The translations under genes and the position numbers were made by a program. The notes below the pieces were generated by a model, which ran no database searches, was not told the origin of the DNA, and worked only from the letters and a program-made list of their open reading frames with translations. Positions 36,345 through 44,977 of a DNA stretch of 64,000 nt are shown in pieces (within the stretch, counting starts at the first letter, position 1; the number at the start of each line of letters is the position of its first letter). Where the stretch lies: NCBI GenBank assembly GCA_903912525.1, contig CAIWHK010000006.1, forward strand, positions 1 through 64,000, written 5' to 3'. The DNA comes from an uncultured bacterium. Lineage in GTDB: Bacteria > Krumholzibacteriota > Krumholzibacteriia > LZORAL124-64-63.

Positions 36345-37653
36345 CCGCCCCGGCGGGATGCGCCGACTGGACGATCTGCTCGATCGCGCCGCGGGGCGCA
36401 CCAACGACCGCTGGGACAGCCGCGACAACGACCGCGAACGCCGCCGCGAGCGCGGGCCCGTCGTCCGCACGATGGACATCCGCCGCGACCGTGAGATCTT
36501 CGAACGCCTGACCGCCCTGGACTACGACTACCTGCTCTGCCAGCGCTTCACCGCCGGCGCCCGCGTGCTGGGCGACCTGCTGCCGCAGTCGGTGGTCGGT
36601 CGCGCGCAGAACGGCCACGGCTGGTTCACCGACGAGTTCGGCGTCTCGCTCCGCTTTCCCGATGCGACCTTCGAACGCGTGCTGTCGGTCCTGGAGAAGG
36701 TCGACCCCAACCTGCGCGGCGTGCAGGTGCGCGAGCGCCGCGGTGCGCTGGTGACGCGCTTCGGCGAGTGGCTGCTGGCCAACTGCGGTCGGCCCCGGCT
36801 GAAGCTGGAGGTCGATGGCGCGCCGCCACTGGGCATCGAATTCCTGGCGGGCCATGAGGTGGATACGCGCGCCTTCTGCACGGGCATGGTGCTGGCCGGC
36901 TTCATGGACGACTGGGAGCACCGTCGCACGGCGATGCTGGCCCACAAGCGCACCTTCGGCGGTCAGCCGTTCAACGTCGGCGGCGGCGACATCATGATCG
37001 TCGATCGCGAGAAGTTCGAGATGTGCGGCATCGAAGACCCGGGCGCGACGGTCATGGAGCCCGACCAGCTGCGCGAACTGCGCGACTACGGCATCCTCTG
37101 TCGCGAGGGGCGCGGGCCGTACCGGTTCCCCGAGCATGAGCAGGTCTACTTCCGCCGCCGGCTGGGCGACGGCGTCTGCGACGATCTGGCGATGATCTGG
37201 GTCGCGGCCAGCTACGGGTACGACGCATTGCTGGGCGCCTTCCTGATGGACGGCATCGACACCTACGACAAGTATTTGCTGGAGATGACCTGGGGCGGGT
37301 ACGATACATACTTGGCCGGCCGGCTGCAGGAGCGTTTCCTGGACCTGGATGACCGCCCCCTGGTCAGTGACGAGCGTATCTTCGACCTGATCCACTTCGC
37401 GGCCAAGCGCAACGACCCGCCGCTGAACCTCAGCAGCTCGCACCGTCGATTGATCCAGTTCGAGGCGCAGGCCCCGGTGCCGACCGTGCTCAACCACTGG
37501 CGCTTCGTCATGGGCGAACCCGTCTACGACATTCACCTGGGGTTCTCGCGCGTTCCGGCCGAGGAGTTCTATGGCGGCGCGTGGCACCGCCTGCAGGCGG
37601 CGAAACTGCCCGTACCGGCGCCGCGGTTCCTTAAAGCCCGCAAGGAACGGTAA
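36322..37653 (+). CDS. Uncharacterised soluble protein downstream of ftsY
   Basis: 443 residues; not recognised. After a very Arg/Asp-rich N-terminus of ~50 residues the protein is a mixed alpha-beta chain without transmembrane segments or signal peptide. Possible core motifs are YDYLLCQRF, HEVDTRAFCTGMVLAGF, HKRTFGGQPFNVGGGDI, GRGPYRFPEHEQVYFRRRL and MTWGGYDTYLAGRLQERFLDLDDRP. Repeated aromatic and acidic residues suggest a folded enzyme or binding protein. The ATG at 36322 overlaps ftsY by 23 nt; ATGs at 36358 or 36472 are possible. The close junction suggests cotranscription with smc-ftsY. Confidence 0.8.
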   Translation: MMRRPRGNRPGGMRRLDDLLDRAAGRTNDRWDSRDNDRERRRERGPVVRTMDIRRDREIFERLTALDYDYLLCQRFTAGARVLGDLLPQSVVGRAQNGHGWFTDEFGVSLRFPDATFERVLSVLEKVDPNLRGVQVRERRGALVTRFGEWLLANCGRPRLKLEVDGAPPLGIEFLAGHEVDTRAFCTGMVLAGFMDDWEHRRTAMLAHKRTFGGQPFNVGGGDIMIVDREKFEMCGIEDPGATVMEPDQLRELRDYGILCREGRGPYRFPEHEQVYFRRRLGDGVCDDLAMIWVAASYGYDALLGAFLMDGIDTYDKYLLEMTWGGYDTYLAGRLQERFLDLDDRPLVSDERIFDLIHFAAKRNDPPLNLSSSHRRLIQFEAQAPVPTVLNHWRFVMGEPVYDIHLGFSRVPAEEFYGGAWHRLQAAKLPVPAPRFLKARKER

Positions 37654-37710
37654 GCCAGCCGGTTACGGCCGTGCCCGCAACATTTGACGCCCCCGGCGGC
37701 TCCACCTTCC

Positions 37711-37739
37711 TTGACGCCGCCCGCCGCCCGTCCTACGTT
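37711..37739 (+). promoter_or_regulatory. Promoter of the riboflavin operon
   Basis: TTGACG (37711-37716), 17-nt spacer, TACGTT (37734-37739), about 45 nt before the FMN riboswitch. A second TTGACG at 37684 lacks a partner. Confidence 0.55.
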
Positions 37740-37786
37740 CTGGGTCGACATTCTCAATGGCCGGCGCCGTTGCCGGCCGCGAGCCT

Positions 37787-37914
<128 letters not shown>

Positions 37915-37933
37915 GCGGTTCGAAACGATGCCG

Positions 37934-37955
37934 CGCGTCCGGCTGTCCGGACGCG
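37934..37955 (+). promoter_or_regulatory. Hairpin downstream of the FMN aptamer
   Basis: Perfect 9-bp stem CGCGTCCGG / CCGGACGCG with a CTGT loop, 19 nt after P1. It has no T-tract and lies ~80 nt before ribD. It may be part of the expression platform. The remaining 37956-38035 shows nothing further. Confidence 0.5.
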
Positions 37956-38035
37956 TCCGCGGCGTCGATTCGCCGCTTGCCGCCCATCAGTGACGCCCCG
38001 GGATCGGACCGATCGTGGAGCGTGAACAGGTAACT

Positions 38036-39202
38036 GTGCCGGACAGCCCGGTTGGCCCGGTTGGCCCGGTTGGCCCGGATGCCGATGCCGTCTTCATGGC
38101 CGAGGCCCTGTCGCTGGCCGCCTCGACGCCCGTGCGCCCGTGGCCCAACCCGCCGGTTGGCGCGGTTGTCGTGCGCGCCGGCCGCATCGTCGGCCGCGGC
38201 ACCCACCATGGGCCAGGCACGCCGCACGCCGAGGTGCTCGCGCTGCGCGAGGCCGGTGAACTGGCACACGGCGCCACGCTGTACGTCACCCTCGAGCCCT
38301 GCAACCACTCCGGCCGCACGCCCCCGTGTGCGCCCGCCGTCGCCGAGTCCGGTATCACGCGCGTCGTCGTGGCCATGCGCGACCCGAACCCGCAGGTGAA
38401 GGGCGGCGGTTGCCGCTTCCTGCGCGAGCACGGCCTGGTCGTGCACATCGGCACCGGCGCCGCCGCGGCGCTGGAACTGGTGTGGCCGTTCGCGGTCACC
38501 GACGGGTTCAAGCGTCCCTTCGTCGAACTGAAGACCGCCACATCGCTGGACGGCCGCTTCGCGCCGCCGGCTGCGCGCCGGTCGCTGGTGGCGCCGGTCT
38601 ACCTGACCTCGGAAGAGGCGCGGCGTCAGGTTCACGGGCGCCGGCGCTGGGCGGACGCAGTCGTCGTCGGCGAAGGCACGGCCGTCGCCGATCGCCCCTT
38701 GCTGGACGGCCGCCTGGTCTCCGGCGACACCGGCGTCCCTGGCGTCGAACCGGTGGCCGTGTACCTCGACACCGACCTCAGCTGGCCCGGCGGCCTGGGG
38801 CGCTCGCCGTTCGTGGTGCTCGCCGGTGAGCGGGCGCGGACGTCACCCAACCTGGCGGTGATCAACGCGGCCGGCGGCGAGGTGGTCTTCTGCGCCGAAC
38901 GCGACGGCCGCCTGGACCTTGCCGCGGCGCTGGCGGTCCTGCACGGCCGCGGCCTGTCGGTGCTGATGTTCGAGGGCGGGCCCGTGTTGTCGTCGGCGCT
39001 GCTGGCGGCCGGGCTGGTCGACCGCTGGCGCCAGTATGTGGCGCCGGTGGCTCTGGGCGATGGTGTCGGCTGGCCGGCCGTGGCGCCGGCCGCGGGCGCA
39101 GGCTTGTTCACGCTGACGCGCACGGGCACAGCGGGCCCCGACGCGGTGCTGGTGCACGACCGCGTGTCGTTCGCCGCGAAGCTCGACCTGGTGTCACGGT
39201 AG
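38036..39202 (+). CDS. ribD: Bifunctional riboflavin biosynthesis deaminase/reductase RibD
   Basis: 388 residues. The deaminase half has the zinc site H64-AE, C89 (LEPCNHSG) and C98. The reductase half begins near residue 160 (RPFVELKTATSLDGRFA) and includes VVVGEGTAVADRPLL and LMFEGGPVLSSALL. It carries out steps two and three after GTP opening. The GTG at 38036 has AACAGG 5 nt upstream; an in-frame GTG at 38015 is possible. The N-terminus contains PVG repeated three times from a 9-bp repeat at 38047-38078. Confidence 0.94.
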   Translation: MPDSPVGPVGPVGPDADAVFMAEALSLAASTPVRPWPNPPVGAVVVRAGRIVGRGTHHGPGTPHAEVLALREAGELAHGATLYVTLEPCNHSGRTPPCAPAVAESGITRVVVAMRDPNPQVKGGGCRFLREHGLVVHIGTGAAAALELVWPFAVTDGFKRPFVELKTATSLDGRFAPPAARRSLVAPVYLTSEEARRQVHGRRRWADAVVVGEGTAVADRPLLDGRLVSGDTGVPGVEPVAVYLDTDLSWPGGLGRSPFVVLAGERARTSPNLAVINAAGGEVVFCAERDGRLDLAAALAVLHGRGLSVLMFEGGPVLSSALLAAGLVDRWRQYVAPVALGDGVGWPAVAPAAGAGLFTLTRTGTAGPDAVLVHDRVSFAAKLDLVSR

Positions 39203-39213
39203 GGGAGGCGCAC

Positions 39214-39921
39214 ATGTTCACCGGCATCATTCGCGAGATCGGTGTCCTGCGCGGCCTGTCCCCGCGCGGCGACGTCCTGCGCCTGGCCATCGCGGCCCCG
39301 CGCACCGCGGCGTCCGCGCGGCTGGGCGACAGTATCGCCGTCGACGGCATCTGCCTGACGGTGACCGACGCGCGCCCGGGCGTGTTCGCGGTCGAGGCCG
39401 CGTCCGAGACGCGGCGCCTGACCACCCTCGGCAACTGGCGCGCGGGACGTCGCCTGCACCTCGAGCCGGCGCTGCGCGCGGGCGACGGACTGGACGGTCA
39501 CTACGTCCAGGGCCATGTCGACGGCTCCGCGAAGGTGCTGGCGTCGCGGCCGGCGCGCGGTGGCGGCCGTCTGCTCACGGTTTCCCTGGCAACGCCGCTG
39601 GCGGCGTACCTGACGCCGAAGGGCTCGATCGCCATCGACGGCGTCAGCCTGACCGTCGACGAAGGCCCGTTCATCGATCGCGTCACCGTTAACCTGATCC
39701 CGCACACGCTGGCCGTGACGAACCTCGGCCTGTTGCGGGCCGGCGACGTCGTGAACCTCGAGATGGACGTGCTGGTCAAGGCCGCCCGCGGGGCCGGCCG
39801 CGTTGCCTATCCGGAGATGACGACCCGTGATGCGCCGGCGGCGATGCCGGCCGCGTCGCTCACCCTGGAACGCGTGCGCGCGCTGGGCTACGGCGCCGCG
39901 CGCCGGAAGGCCCGCCCATGA
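39214..39921 (+). CDS. ribE: Riboflavin synthase alpha chain
   Basis: 235 residues, two lumazine-binding barrels. The first starts MFTGIIREIG and contains GDSIAVDGICLTVT. The second contains GHYVQGHVDG, PKGSIAIDGVSLTVD and NLIPHTL. It dismutates two 6,7-dimethyl-8-ribityllumazine molecules into riboflavin. GGGGAGG precedes the ATG. The last ~35 residues are an extra Ala/Arg-rich tail. Its stop overlaps the ATG of ribBA (ATGA). Confidence 0.96.
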   Translation: MFTGIIREIGVLRGLSPRGDVLRLAIAAPRTAASARLGDSIAVDGICLTVTDARPGVFAVEAASETRRLTTLGNWRAGRRLHLEPALRAGDGLDGHYVQGHVDGSAKVLASRPARGGGRLLTVSLATPLAAYLTPKGSIAIDGVSLTVDEGPFIDRVTVNLIPHTLAVTNLGLLRAGDVVNLEMDVLVKAARGAGRVAYPEMTTRDAPAAMPAASLTLERVRALGYGAARRKARP

Positions 39922-41162
39922 CCCCCGACCAGACCCCGGCCGAGCCAAAGGTGGACGGCCCCTTGGTGGACAGTATCGACGCCGCGCTCGAGGCCCTGCG
40001 CCGCGGCGAGATCATCGTCGTCGTCGACGACGAGGAGCGCGAAAACGAGGGCGACTTCATCGTCGCCGCCGAGAAGGTCACGCCGCAGGTCGTGAACTTC
40101 ATCGCGCGCCACGGCCGCGGACTGGTGTGCCTCGCCGCGACCGGCGAGCGCCTGGCCGAGCTGGACGTGCACCCGATGGTCACGCGCAACACCGCCTCGC
40201 TCGGCACGCGATTCACCGTCAGCATCGATGCGGCGCGCGGCATCACGACCGGCATCAGCGCCGCCGACCGCGCGCGCACCGTGCAGGTCTTCATCGACCC
40301 GGCCACGAAGCCGGCCGACCTGGCGCGTCCCGGCCACATCTTCCCGCTCGAGGCGGTGCCGGGCGGGGTGCTGCAGCGCGCCGGCCATACCGAGGCCGTG
40401 GTCGACCTGTGCCGCGCGGCCGGCCTGTATCCGTCGGGCATCCTCTGCGAGATCATGGACGACGACGGCGAGATGGCGCGCCTGCCGCGCCTGCGCGAGA
40501 TCGCGACCGAGCACGGCCTGAAGCTGGTGACGATCGCCGACCTGATCCGCTGGCGCCGGCACAACGACCTGCTTGTGCGTCGCGAGGCCGAGGTGCCGCT
40601 GCCGACGGCCATCGGCGATTTTCACATGGTCGCCTACTCGACGCTGGTCGACGGCGCCACGCATGTCGCGCTGGTCAAGGGCGAGATCAATCCCGAGGAA
40701 CCCGTGCTGGTGCGCGTGCACAGCGAGTGCATGACCGGCGACCTCTTCCACAGCCTGCGCTGCGATTGCGGCGAGCAGATGGATGCCGCCCTGCGGCAGA
40801 TGGAGGCGGCCGGGCGCGGCGTCTTCCTCTACATGCGTCAGGAAGGGCGCGGCATCGGCCTGGTCAACAAGATGAAGGCCTACCGCCTGCAGGACGAGGG
40901 CGCCGACACCGTCGAGGCCAACGCGCGCCTGGGCTTCCCGCCCGACCTGCGCGAGTACGGGCTGGGGGCGCAGATCCTGCGCGACCTGGGCGTGCGCAGG
41001 ATGCTGCTGATGACGAACAACCCGCGCAAGATCGTCGGGCTCGAGAGCTACGGCCTGGAGCTGGCCGGCCGCGTGCCGCTCGAGGTCACGCCGGGCGCGA
41101 ACAACGTGAAGTACCTGGAGACGAAGAAGGCCCGCATGGGCCACCTGCTGGATCACCTGTAG
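39918..41162 (+). CDS. ribBA: DHBP synthase / GTP cyclohydrolase II (RibBA)
   Basis: 414 residues. The N-terminal half is 3,4-dihydroxy-2-butanone 4-phosphate synthase (DDEERENEGDFI, RHGRGLVC, HTEAVVDLCRAAGLYPSGILCEIM). The C-terminal half, from about residue 210, is GTP cyclohydrolase II with the zinc cysteines in CMTGDLFHSLRCDCG, the catalytic YMRQEGRGIGL and LGFPPDLREYG..ILRDLGV. It supplies both precursors of the pathway. A 47-nt gap leads to ribH. Confidence 0.96.
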   Translation: MTPDQTPAEPKVDGPLVDSIDAALEALRRGEIIVVVDDEERENEGDFIVAAEKVTPQVVNFIARHGRGLVCLAATGERLAELDVHPMVTRNTASLGTRFTVSIDAARGITTGISAADRARTVQVFIDPATKPADLARPGHIFPLEAVPGGVLQRAGHTEAVVDLCRAAGLYPSGILCEIMDDDGEMARLPRLREIATEHGLKLVTIADLIRWRRHNDLLVRREAEVPLPTAIGDFHMVAYSTLVDGATHVALVKGEINPEEPVLVRVHSECMTGDLFHSLRCDCGEQMDAALRQMEAAGRGVFLYMRQEGRGIGLVNKMKAYRLQDEGADTVEANARLGFPPDLREYGLGAQILRDLGVRRMLLMTNNPRKIVGLESYGLELAGRVPLEVTPGANNVKYLETKKARMGHLLDHL

Positions 41163-41209
41163 AGAGAACCGAAACCGGAACGACGGCAACGCAAGGCAAG
41201 GAGAGAACC

Positions 41210-41683
41210 ATGGGCCGCATCTACGAAGGCAAGTTCGAGGCGCACGGCAAGCGGATCGCGATCGTCGCCAGCCGCTTCAACGATTTCTTCACCAGCGAAC
41301 TGCTGGCCGGCGCACAGGACTGCCTGCGTCGCCACGGCGTGGCCGACGAGCAGGTCGACACCGCGTGGGTGCCGGGCGGCTTCGAGCTGCCGATCGCCGC
41401 CAAGCGCCTGGCGCAGAGCGGCCGCTATGCCGCGGTGATCTGCGTCGGCTGCATCATCCAGGGCGACACACCGCATTTCGGGCTGGTGGCCAGCGAAGTG
41501 ACGAAGGGAATCGCGCAGGTGTCGCTGGACGCCGGCATCCCCATCGCCTTCGGCGTGGTGACGGCCGACACGCTCGACCAGGCGCTGGAACGCTCGGGCA
41601 CGAAGGCCGGCAACAAGGGCTTCGACGCGGCGCTGTCGGCGCTCGAGATGATCGACCTGTTCGCTGCCATCGACAAGGGCTAG
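41210..41683 (+). CDS. ribH: 6,7-dimethyl-8-ribityllumazine synthase
   Basis: 157 residues. YEGKFEAHGKRIAIVASRFNDFFTSELLAGA, the VPGGFELP turn, CVGCIIQGDTPHFGLVASEV with the catalytic His, and FGVVTADTLDQALERSGTKAGNKG identify lumazine synthase. AAGGAGAG precedes the ATG. It ends the rib operon. Only 12 nt separate it from the end of the convergent minus-strand gene, leaving no room for an ordinary terminator. Confidence 0.97.
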   Translation: MGRIYEGKFEAHGKRIAIVASRFNDFFTSELLAGAQDCLRRHGVADEQVDTAWVPGGFELPIAAKRLAQSGRYAAVICVGCIIQGDTPHFGLVASEVTKGIAQVSLDAGIPIAFGVVTADTLDQALERSGTKAGNKGFDAALSALEMIDLFAAIDKG

Positions 41684-41695
41684 GGCCCGGCGGCG

Positions 41696-43285
41696 TCAGT
41701 CCGTGCCGACAGGCAGGCAGTAGATGCTGATGGCCCGCGCAGGGTCTTGCCAGGCCGGGGTGCGGCCGGTCTGGGCCAGCAGCGCCTGCCAGCGCGCGCC
41801 GGCGGCGTCCAGCTTCCGCGGCGTGCCTTCCAGCGAAGGCGCCAACAGCACCCAGCGCGCGCCGTACCGTGCGGCGCGCGCCTCCATTTGCACGAGGTCG
41901 GGCTCGCCAAGCGCGATCACGGGGCGTCCCAGTCGCACGTGCCGCGGCAGCGGTTCCTGCGCCATGATGACGTCGCCCGGCGCGGTGTTGGCTGTGATCC
42001 ATGCGGCGCCGTCGCCGGGATCGACGAACCCGTGCCCGGCCCGGGCCGACGCTTCCTCGAGCGGCCGCGCCACGCGCCACGCGTTGTGGCCCAGGCAGGC
42101 CACCAGGGCCACGACGACCAGCACGGCGCGCGCACCGGCGCCCGGCGCGCCTCGCAACGCCCACCACCACAGCGCCGGCAGCAACGGCAACAGCAGACGG
42201 GTCTGCACTCCGGACGGCCAACCCTCGAAATTCGCGAGCGCCAGCAGCGTGAAGCCCGTGTACCACAGCAGCACGGGCGAGGTCGCATCGTCGGGGTCGT
42301 CGGCGCGCCGGCGAACCGCTCCGATGACGATCACGGCCAGAAGGGCCACCGCGACGGCCGCCTGCAGCCACACCGCCGCTGCGCCCAGTCGCGCTTCCAG
42401 CGGCCTGCCGAACGCCGGGATCATCAGCACGGGCAGTTCCTGCGCATAGCCGATGAGGTTGTGCGCCATGAACGCCGCGCGCGCGCCGAGGCCGGCGTGG
42501 TGGGTCAGCACCTGCTCGCGATAGCCGTCGCCCAGCCACAGCGCGCCCGCCGACCAACCGGGCAGCAGCAGTACCAACTGCGTGGCGGCCGTGCCGGCCA
42601 GCATGACACCCGCGCGTACCCAGCGACGGCGGCCCAGCAGCGACGCCACGATGGCCAACAGCACCGCCAGTCCGATCGTGCGCGTGAGCATCGCCAGCCC
42701 GGCCAGCACGATCACGGCCGCGTACCGGCGCGGCGACGGCGCCCGGCCATCGACCAGGCCGCGCCCGAGCAGCAGCGCCCCGAGCGCGATGGCTGCGAAC
42801 GGGACATCGCTGGTCACGCGCCCGGTCCAGGCGACCAGCCATGGGTTGAGCGCCACGCCGGCGAGGATGAGCACGCTGTGCGTGGAGTCGTCGTGGCGAC
42901 CCAGGCGCCAGGCCAGGCCCAGGAACGCCAGCGACGCCAGGACGCCCACGAGCTTGAGCAGGTCCAGCCCGAGCGGTTGCGCGTAGGCCAGGGGAGCCAG
43001 CATGAGCGGGTAGCCGGGAGGGAACAGTCCGGGGTTGGCGGCGGCGACATCGGGGCCGGCCTGCACAACGGGTCCGTGGCCCGCGGCCAGCGATCGCGCC
43101 ATGGCGACGTAGTAGGCATCGTCGGTCAGGCTGCCGACGGGCGTCTCGTCCAATCGCAGGGCGACCAGGATCGCGAACGCGACCAGCACCACGGTCAACC
43201 CGCGGCGGACACCCCCAAGGGTCCGCGGGTCGAGGGGCCGGCCCGGGCGGAACGGGCCGGAGCGGAAGCGCGGGCTGAGCGGCAT
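41696..43285 (-). CDS. Polytopic glycosyltransferase (GT39/GT83, ArnT/PMT-like)
   Basis: 529 residues, with about 10-12 hydrophobic helices and a soluble C-terminal part. After the first helix lies LTDDAYYVAMARSLAAGHG, the acidic extracytoplasmic loop typical of polyprenyl-phosphate-sugar-dependent transferases. YREQVLTHHAGLGARAAFMAHN recalls the second loop of ArnT-like enzymes. It would move a sugar from a lipid carrier onto lipid A, protein or another lipid. The ATG at 43285 is preferred; a frame up to 43381 adds a Gly/Arg-rich leader that crosses the promoter. Confidence 0.8.
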   Translation of the reverse strand: MPLSPRFRSGPFRPGRPLDPRTLGGVRRGLTVVLVAFAILVALRLDETPVGSLTDDAYYVAMARSLAAGHGPVVQAGPDVAAANPGLFPPGYPLMLAPLAYAQPLGLDLLKLVGVLASLAFLGLAWRLGRHDDSTHSVLILAGVALNPWLVAWTGRVTSDVPFAAIALGALLLGRGLVDGRAPSPRRYAAVIVLAGLAMLTRTIGLAVLLAIVASLLGRRRWVRAGVMLAGTAATQLVLLLPGWSAGALWLGDGYREQVLTHHAGLGARAAFMAHNLIGYAQELPVLMIPAFGRPLEARLGAAAVWLQAAVAVALLAVIVIGAVRRRADDPDDATSPVLLWYTGFTLLALANFEGWPSGVQTRLLLPLLPALWWWALRGAPGAGARAVLVVVALVACLGHNAWRVARPLEEASARAGHGFVDPGDGAAWITANTAPGDVIMAQEPLPRHVRLGRPVIALGEPDLVQMEARAARYGARWVLLAPSLEGTPRKLDAAGARWQALLAQTGRTPAWQDPARAISIYCLPVGTD

Positions 43286-43352
43286 GGCGTGGATCGGCGC
43301 CTTTCGGCAGGGAATAGGGTCGGGGCCGGCGCGGAAACGGCCCCCTGGGGCC

Positions 43353-43381
43353 ACTCTACGGGCTGGGGAGCCGCCGGACAA
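43353..43381 (-). promoter_or_regulatory. Promoter of the minus-strand glycosyltransferase gene
   Basis: Minus strand TTGTCC (43381-43376), 17-nt spacer, TAGAGT (43358-43353), about 65 nt before the ATG. Confidence 0.55.
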
Positions 43382-43459
43382 GCGTTGCCCGCGCCCGTGG
43401 CCGCCCCGCGGACGCTTCCCGGAGGACCGAGGGACACGAAACGGCGCTTTGCCCTCCGA

Positions 43460-43488
43460 TTGTCATTTCCCGGGCGGCAGGCTATTAT
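43460..43488 (+). promoter_or_regulatory. Promoter of nusB and the downstream glycan genes
   Basis: TTGTCA (43460-43465), 17-nt spacer, TATTAT (43483-43488), about 100 nt before nusB. With the divergent promoter it accounts for the 307-nt gap 43286-43592. Confidence 0.7.
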
Positions 43489-43497
43489 TGAGCCTGC
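43477..43497 (+). promoter_or_regulatory. Inverted repeat over the nusB -10 box
   Basis: GCAGGCT and AGCCTGC (7 bp) flank a 7-nt centre that includes the -10 hexamer. The symmetry and placement suit a repressor operator, though a chance palindrome is possible. Confidence 0.4.
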
Positions 43498-43592
43498 GGC
43501 GGGCGTGACCCGCCGACCTTGCGCACAGGCCTTCCCTGGGCGCCACGGGCCTTCCCTGGCCCGACCAGCCGTTCTTTGACAGGAGAATACCG

Positions 43593-44159
43593 GTGGGTAA
43601 ACGCAGAAAAGGCCGCGAGATCGTCCTGCAGTCGCTTTACGCCTCGCTGATCAGCGGGGGCGACGTGCTGGTCGTGCTGGAGGACCAGCTGCTCCGCCGG
43701 GAATCCGCTCCTGAAACCGTCGCCTTCGCGCGCGACCTCGCGCGCAAGATCAAGGCGAACCGCCCCGACACCGAAGCCTGGCTCAAGACGCTCATCAGCG
43801 CGCGCTGGGATCCGTCACGCCTGGGCACGCTCGAGCTTTGCATCCTCCACCTGGGACTGACCGAGCTGAAGCACAGCCCCGAGGTGCCGTTCCGCGCCGT
43901 CATCAACGAGGCCTGCGAACTGGCCCGCCGTTACTGCGAGGAGGGCGCCATCGGCTTCGTCAACGGCGTGCTCGACCGCGCTGCGCATCAGGTCTATCCT
44001 GACGCCGCCGTGGCGCAGGCTGTCGTGGTGCCGGACGATGACGCCGATGACGCCGATGACGCCGACGCCGGCAGCCCCGAAAGCAGCGATCTGGACGCCG
44101 ACTTCGGCGATACGCCGCTGCGCGGTGATGCCGCCATCGATCCCGGGAAGGACCGCTGA
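43593..44159 (+). CDS. nusB: Transcription antitermination factor NusB
   Basis: 188 residues. The helical NusB fold is seen: KRRKGREIVLQSLYASLIS, a middle helix pair, then the conserved WDPSRLGTLELCILHLGLTELKHSPEVPFRAVINEACELARRYCEEGAIGFVNGVLDR. The C-terminal ~45 residues are an acidic tail containing DDADDADDAD from a 9-bp repeat, so the protein is longer than the usual ~140. GTG start with AGGAGAA upstream. NusB binds boxA RNA with S10. Its TGA overlaps the ATG of the next gene. In many genomes nusB follows ribH; here the minus-strand gene separates them. Confidence 0.93.
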   Translation: MGKRRKGREIVLQSLYASLISGGDVLVVLEDQLLRRESAPETVAFARDLARKIKANRPDTEAWLKTLISARWDPSRLGTLELCILHLGLTELKHSPEVPFRAVINEACELARRYCEEGAIGFVNGVLDRAAHQVYPDAAVAQAVVVPDDDADDADDADAGSPESSDLDADFGDTPLRGDAAIDPGKDR

Positions 44160-44977
44160 TGAGGGTGTCGACCCCCGGCCACTGGCAGCGCTTCTGGGAA
44201 CAGGCCGACCGCCTGGAGCTGGACGATGTCTACGGCACCGACGGGCGCATGGTCCGCGAGATCGCCGGCATCTTCGCCGGCGAGGCGCAGGGCCTGCGCG
44301 GCCGCCGCATCCTGGAAGTGGGGGCGGGCACCGGCCGCGACGCCGTGGCGCTGGCCGCCGCCGGTGCGCAGGTCGTCACCATCGACTACGTGCCGGGTTC
44401 GCTGGGCCTGACGCAGAAGGCCGCCGCACAGGCGCGCGCCGACGTGACGGCCGTCTGCGGCGACGGCCTGACGATGCCTTTTCCCGAAGGCACCTTCGAC
44501 GTCGTCTTCCACCAGGGCCTTCTCGAACACTTCCGCGAGCCGGGCTTCCTGCTGCACGAAAACGTGCGCGTGCTCAAGCCGGGCGGCTACCTGGTCGTCG
44601 ACGTGCCGCAGACCTTCCACTACTACACCCTCGGCAAGCAGGTGCTGATCGCAATGAACCGCTGGTTCGCCGGCTGGGAAACGCAGTTCACCATCACCCA
44701 GCTCGAGGAACTGGCGATCGCGCAGGGGACGACCATCACGCGCAGCTACGGCGACTGGATGGTGCCCGGGCTGTGGTACCGCGCGCTGCGCAAGATCCTG
44801 CTGACGCGCACCGGCCTGAAGCTGCCGATGCGGCCCGAGCCGGTGCCGCCGCTGGCGCGCGCGGGCGAGGCCTGGCGCCGCTGGTTCGCGCGCCGCCGGC
44901 TGTCGCTCTACACGACGCCCACGATCGGCGTGATCGCGCGCAAGCGGGGCGGGGCCGCGGAACGGGCCGCCTCGTGA
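44159..44977 (+). CDS. SAM-dependent methyltransferase (class I)
   Basis: 272 residues. Motif I is LEVGAGTGRDAVALAAAGA, then TIDYVPGS, CGDGLTMPFPEGTFDVVFHQGLLEHF and LKPGGYLVVDVPQ, a Methyltransf_11 type domain over residues ~50-160. The C-terminal third (YGDWMVPGLWYRALRKILL...) is basic. It starts at TGATG with nusB and is joined by GTGA to a glycosyltransferase, so sugar or lipid-linked glycan methylation is likely but unproven. Confidence 0.85.
   Translation: MRVSTPGHWQRFWEQADRLELDDVYGTDGRMVREIAGIFAGEAQGLRGRRILEVGAGTGRDAVALAAAGAQVVTIDYVPGSLGLTQKAAAQARADVTAVCGDGLTMPFPEGTFDVVFHQGLLEHFREPGFLLHENVRVLKPGGYLVVDVPQTFHYYTLGKQVLIAMNRWFAGWETQFTITQLEELAIAQGTTITRSYGDWMVPGLWYRALRKILLTRTGLKLPMRPEPVPPLARAGEAWRRWFARRRLSLYTTPTIGVIARKRGGAAERAAS

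Noticed and set aside
36322-37653. Assigning the post-ftsY gene as a nuclease or translation factor from its charged N-terminus
   Set aside because: No catalytic motif supports it; left as unrecognised.
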